Below, piece after piece: positions 59,896 through 64,000 of a stretch of DNA of 64,000 bases. Below the pieces are notes generated by a model, which saw only the letters and a list, made by a program, of their open reading frames with translations, was not told the origin of the DNA and made no database searches. Where the stretch lies: assembly GCA_037042185.1 (NCBI GenBank), contig JAXQJY010000025.1, positions 682,001 to 746,000 of the forward strand, written 5' to 3'. The stretch comes from Sordariomycetes sp. S80-01Y. Lineage: Eukaryota; Ascomycota; Sordariomycetes. The position numbers and the translations under genes are program-made. How positions within the stretch are numbered: the stretch's first letter is position 1; each line of letters begins with the position of its first letter.

Positions 59896-61994
59896 ATGAA
59901 ACACGTTCAAAGTCATCAGTCGGTCCACGGACACCTGCAGCAACGGTTCACCGTTCTCAGTACCATGGCTATGGCATTTGCCATCCTCAAGTGCGTCACA
60001 AGTTGTCCCACGCGTCAGGGTGCTGGCACGACGTGCTGACCACGGTGACTCTATAGTACATGGATCGCACTTGCTGGATCAATAGGCCTTGTGTTGCCAT
60101 CTGGCGGTTCCTCGGCACTCCTCTATGGGTTCATCTTCTGCGTCTTATGCAATTTTGCACTCGCCGCAAGCCTTGGGGAGCTCGCTGCGATCTGGCCAAC
60201 CTCAGGTGGCCAGTATCACTTCGTATATGCTATTTGCACTGATCGATGGAGGAGACCCATGGTAAGCAGCCCGAACAAAAGTCCTGCCTTCTCTTAGGAT
60301 GAGCTATCCACGACTTTTTTCGGATGACTGACGCATTTGACAGAGCTTTGTGGCTGGTTGGGCCAATATCTTCGGCTGGCTCTGCGTTATCACCGTTCAG
60401 GCTTTCTTTGCAGGTATGAGAGTTCTTCACTTTTGGACCGCATGGTGTCTTCTTGAATGCTGACGTTGTCTCGTGCTTAGCACAATTCATCTCTGCTGCT
60501 GCTGTGATTGCTTCTTACGAACAGTATGTGATCACTGAAGCAAAGACGTACGGTATCTTCATGGCAGTCCTCGCCTTCGGGACCGTCGTCAATGTCTGGG
60601 GCAACCGTATCTTGGCCAAGTGGAGCACCTTTGCCTGTGAGTTTCTCCATACCTTAAAACACGAGGAACTACAAAAGGCTGACTAGGTTCAAAACTCAGT
60701 GTATTGGTCTGTCGTTGGTGTAATTGTCCTCAGCGTTGTCTTGCTTGCCATGTCCAAGAAGACCGCCGCCGACTTCGTCTTTGCGGATTTCGACAACGAG
60801 ACAGGCTGGCCGGATGGTGTGGCGTGGCTTCTCGGCTTACTGCAGCCTGCCCTGTCACTCATCGGCTATGACGTTGTTATGCACATGGCTGAGGAGATGC
60901 CTCGTCCATCGAAGGATATCCCGAGAGCCATGATGTACGCAGTTGCTATTGGAGGAGTCACGTAAGTCGTTCTCTGTGGCTGGACAGATCTATCTCTAAC
61001 CGCTTCGAATAATCAGTGGACTCCTCTTCATCCTAGCAACCCTTTTCTGCTTCGCGGATTCGACCGAGCTTTTGGCATCAGCCACCGGGATCCCCATCGC
61101 GCAGCTTCTCCTACAAGCTACCAAGAGTCGTGCCGGAGCCACTGTGATGAACCTGATGCTCGGCATCTGTTTCATCAACGGAACTGTCGCTAGCATCACC
61201 AGTGCCAGCCGGCTGATGTGGTCGATGGCTCGCGACAGAGGCATCTTCTTCAGCCGCTTCTTTGCCAAGATTCAGTTCTCTCTCGATGTGCCGATTAACA
61301 CGATTTTGGCTTGCAGCATATTCAACGCTCTCTTTGGATTACTCTACCTTGGACCATACGTGGCTTTCAGTGCCTACATGTCTTCTTGCACCATCTTCCT
61401 CAATGTTTCCTATGCGATGCCCATCATTGCGCTCCTGATCAGGGGTCGAAGTACGCTCGCTGAGAACCAGTACCCTGGTTTGCCTCACCAACTTGGAACA
61501 TGGGGCTTGCCGGTGAACATCATCGCGGGTCTCTACGTGGTAATTACCACGGTGGTATGTAAACCTTCATTTGTTTTCCAACTTCGGTGCGCGTGCTAAA
61601 GCCAGTTCTTTCTCTCTATAGCTTTTCAGCTTCCCGACTGTTTTGCCTGTGGACAGCAACAACATGAGTAAGCTTACATATCTGTATGACGGCATTCGAG
61701 TTTTTGTACTAATAGTTGATTAGACTATGTGGTTGTCGTCACCGGAATTTTCCTTGTATTCGTTACCACTTTCTGGTTCATCCGAGGTGACCGCTTCACT
61801 GGTCCAGTAAGTTTCCCCAGTGCATGTGTCGCGGCTAGTAAAAAGGCTCTAATCAAGATTCCCAGGACTTCGAAGTTATCTTTGGTCTTGCCGAGAATGT
61901 GAGACAGTCTGAAGCCATCCGTGAGGCAAACTCTTCTGGGTCTGAGGCCAAGCGCGAACATACTGCCGGGGAACAGACAGAGACGGTTGCGTAA
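59896..61994 (+). CDS. APC-family amine/amino-acid permease
   Basis: A plasma-membrane permease of the fungal GABA/choline/polyamine type (amino acid-polyamine-organocation superfamily). Nine exons are proposed: 59896-59990, 60057-60261, 60344-60413, 60481-60636, 60700-60961, 61017-61554, 61622-61667, 61724-61806 and 61866-61994, giving 527 residues. About 12 hydrophobic segments are visible. The N-terminal FTVLSTMAMAFAILNTW, the ELAAIWPTSGGQYHFVY loop and the HMAEEMPRPSKDIPRAM segment are hallmarks of this group. The cytosolic C-tail is hydrophilic. The N-terminus looks about 20-30 residues short for the group, so an extra 5' exon is possible. Its place in the cluster suggests import of the starting amine or amino acid. 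It runs divergently from the dehydrogenase gene. Confidence 0.92.
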
Positions 61995-62210
61995 ATGGGG
62001 AACTAAGATATAGCTAGTATCTCAAGAGGGCTCGAATTGTACTTCAATCATGATGTACCAATACGAAAGTTTCAACTGGAGGACACCTTGCACCCTGCGA
62101 CTGACTCGGCTTGCTCATTGTCGTTGTGTGCTAACATTGACTTCGTATTCCCGATTATCTCACAAAAAGTCACAAAAGGTGTATAAAGGATTTGCCTGCA
62201 TAAAGTTCTA

Positions 62211-64000
62211 CTACAATCTGCTTCGAGTGATCGATACCCCTGGATTATCCCAGTCTACCTTGCGACCGTGCTGGAACTCCTGCACTCCAAATTCGCCATC
62301 CGTCCCAGGCTTCATCATCTCATCAAATATGTCCTTGATCTTAAGATCTTGTCTCTCCGTGCCCCCTTCTGCCCAACCCAGGCTCACCAGTCTCTTGGAC
62401 ATGGCAGACCCAGCGGGCGATGCAACTCGAAGACTCGCAAGGGTTGCGTCCAGCAGCGCCCGAAGTTCGTCGCCATTGTCCGCAAAAGCCATGATGATGC
62501 CTCTTTGCTTGAGTTCCGTCGGTGAGACCGGTCGTGCGGTAAGCAAGGCTTCCCTCGCGAAAGCTGGTCCCCACTCGCGGATAATGTATTTGGAGATGGT
62601 CGCAGCACAGATGCCGAGCTTGACTTCGCTGAGCGTAACGTCGGCAGATTTGACGGCGATTCTTAGGTCGCATGCAAAAGCAAGGCCAACTCCCCCTCCA
62701 AAAGCAGGGCCATTGAGGCATGCGATGGTGACTTTTGGGCACTGGTCAATCGCCTCAAGGAGCGCTGTGAGTCGCTTGAACTGAGCGTTTCGGACTGCGT
62801 CTCCAGAGCCCACCGCAGTGTTGTCTTTGCTCAGGTCCATGCCGGTACAGAAGAACTTGCCCTTCCCAGTGATGACCACACGACTGATACTATTGTCGGC
62901 CCCGGCGCGCCGAAACTCAGAGGTAAGGCCGTCTATCATTGATGCGGTGAGACAATTGCCATTCTTCGCGCGGTTCATGGTCAACCTGAGATTGACACCG
63001 GAGCGGTGAACTAGAAGACCATCCAGCTCCTTAACAGGCTCCCAATCTAGAGATCGGGTCTTGGTGGCCCCCTGGTCTTGGAGGATGGTGGTCGCTTTGC
63101 CCCTCAGCGTTAAAGCCGTCCCAGCACGACTTCCATTTGGTTGATTGAGCTGTCGAGAGATCCAATCTCCTACTTCCACCAGTCGCGCAAGATGAACACC
63201 GGTGTAGACTCCAGCATTCTCAAACATGTAAACGACATCCTCAGTGGCAACATTGCCTCGTGCGCCCGGCGCGAATGGACATCCTCCCAACCCTGCGACA
63301 CTGCTGTCGAATATGCGGATGCCGCATTGGTAGGCTTCCCACACATTCGCCAATGCCTGGCCATATGTGTCATGGAAATGAACAGCTAGCCTGTCTGGCG
63401 GCACACCGTTGTCGAAGAGGAACGCGAGCAAGTTCCGGACTTGGTGTGGTGTACCAACACCCAGAGTGTCCCCAAGACTGACTTCGTAGCAGCCCATTTC
63501 CAGAAGAGCTTTGACACCGTGGAGGACCGCAGCTTGCGGCGTTTTTCCTTGGTAAGGGTCCGCGAAGATGCAGGATAGATACCTGCGAGAGTGGTTGTCA
63601 GTCGATTGCTACAGGGATAGGATCAAAGAGAGGAAGCACCCTCTAACAGTGATACCTGACTCTATGGCTGCTTTGGCAACTCGTGTCGAGATCTCAACGC
63701 CCTGAGCTACTGTGCGATTCGTATTGGCCTTACTGAAGCCTTCAGTTGCGCTCACGAAAACCGCAATGTGCTTAACACCATGGCTCTTGGCAAGCTCGAG
63801 GCCTTTCATATTGGGCACCAGAACCGGGTAACATCCCCTTTCTTCGCGCTGCAGTGCAGCCGCATGTTTCTTGAGTACTTGGCTGTAGTCTCTCAATTGC
63901 GGTATTGCTCGTGGGGACACAACGGATGTGAGCTCGATGGTGTCAAGGCCGGTCTGGTGCAGACGCTGTATGAGCTCAACCTTGGTCTCAGCTGGCAGGT
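62211..64000 (-). CDS. HMG-CoA lyase / enoyl-CoA hydratase fusion with PTS1 (5' end outside window)
   Basis: One gene fuses the last two enzymes of leucine-type catabolism. Exons 63640-64000 (continuing beyond the window) and 62211-63582 give at least 576 residues. The N-terminal part is HMG-CoA lyase: GLDTIELTSVVSP, VHFHDTYGQA with the metal-binding His pair, and the lyase signature SVAGLGGCPFAPGARGNVATEDVV with the catalytic Cys. After a linker (about 60 residues) comes a crotonase-fold hydratase: GKGKFFCTGMDLS and LNGPAFGGGVGLAFACDLRIA form the oxyanion holes. The frame is continuous across both domains with no stop or splice signal between them. The protein ends TRSRL; SRL is a canonical PTS1. 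The hydratase is expected to act as a methylglutaconyl-CoA hydratase, by context only. Confidence 0.94.

Overview
The window is nuclear DNA from a filamentous ascomycete (Pezizomycotina; a Sordariomycete is my best guess from gene style, not proven). The signs are short 47-113 bp spliceosomal introns with GTAAGT-like donors, Zn2Cys6 and fungal C2H2 regulators, and Sar1, Sec63, Utp10 and Slc1 orthologues. No prokaryotic, organellar or viral block was seen. Exon structures were worked out by hand from splice signals, reading frame and family motifs.

Positions 1-32 kb are mostly a housekeeping region. In order it holds a DUF2457-type acidic protein, SAR1 (COPII GTPase), a patatin/DUF3336 lipase, SEC63, an Lchn/Anr2-type DENN-related protein, an SLC1-type acyltransferase, a Cys/His-repeat protein, an NTF2-like protein, a FIT/Scs3 lipid-droplet protein, an unrecognised Ser-rich protein, an IAH1-type GDSL esterase and UTP10. 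Between about 16.5 and 20.6 kb the DNA is gene-poor. It carries a 4 x 15 bp tandem repeat and three diverged copies of a Pol III-like (SINE-like) element.

Positions 32-38 kb hold a Zn2Cys6 regulator and a 1227-residue C2H2 protein.

Positions 40-64 kb form a catabolic gene cluster: flavin amine oxidase, Zn2Cys6 regulator, aldehyde dehydrogenase, biotin-carboxylase/BCCP subunit and carboxyltransferase subunit of a methylcrotonyl-CoA-type carboxylase, acyl-CoA synthetase, a second Zn2Cys6 regulator, acyl-CoA dehydrogenase, an APC-family permease, and an HMG-CoA lyase fused to an enoyl-CoA hydratase (cut by the window end). Read as a route, this is amine -> aldehyde -> acid -> acyl-CoA -> enoyl-CoA -> carboxylated enoyl-CoA -> HMG-CoA -> acetoacetate + acetyl-CoA. 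That is every step needed to take isoamylamine or isovalerate to central metabolism, with its own transporter and regulators. Four of the enzymes end in canonical peroxisomal PTS1 tripeptides (AKL, ARL, AKL, SRL) and the carboxyltransferase ends in ARI, so the route looks peroxisomal rather than mitochondrial. A palindrome centred on CGGACCG recurs seven times in four of the cluster's intergenic regions and is a candidate operator for one of the cluster's regulators.
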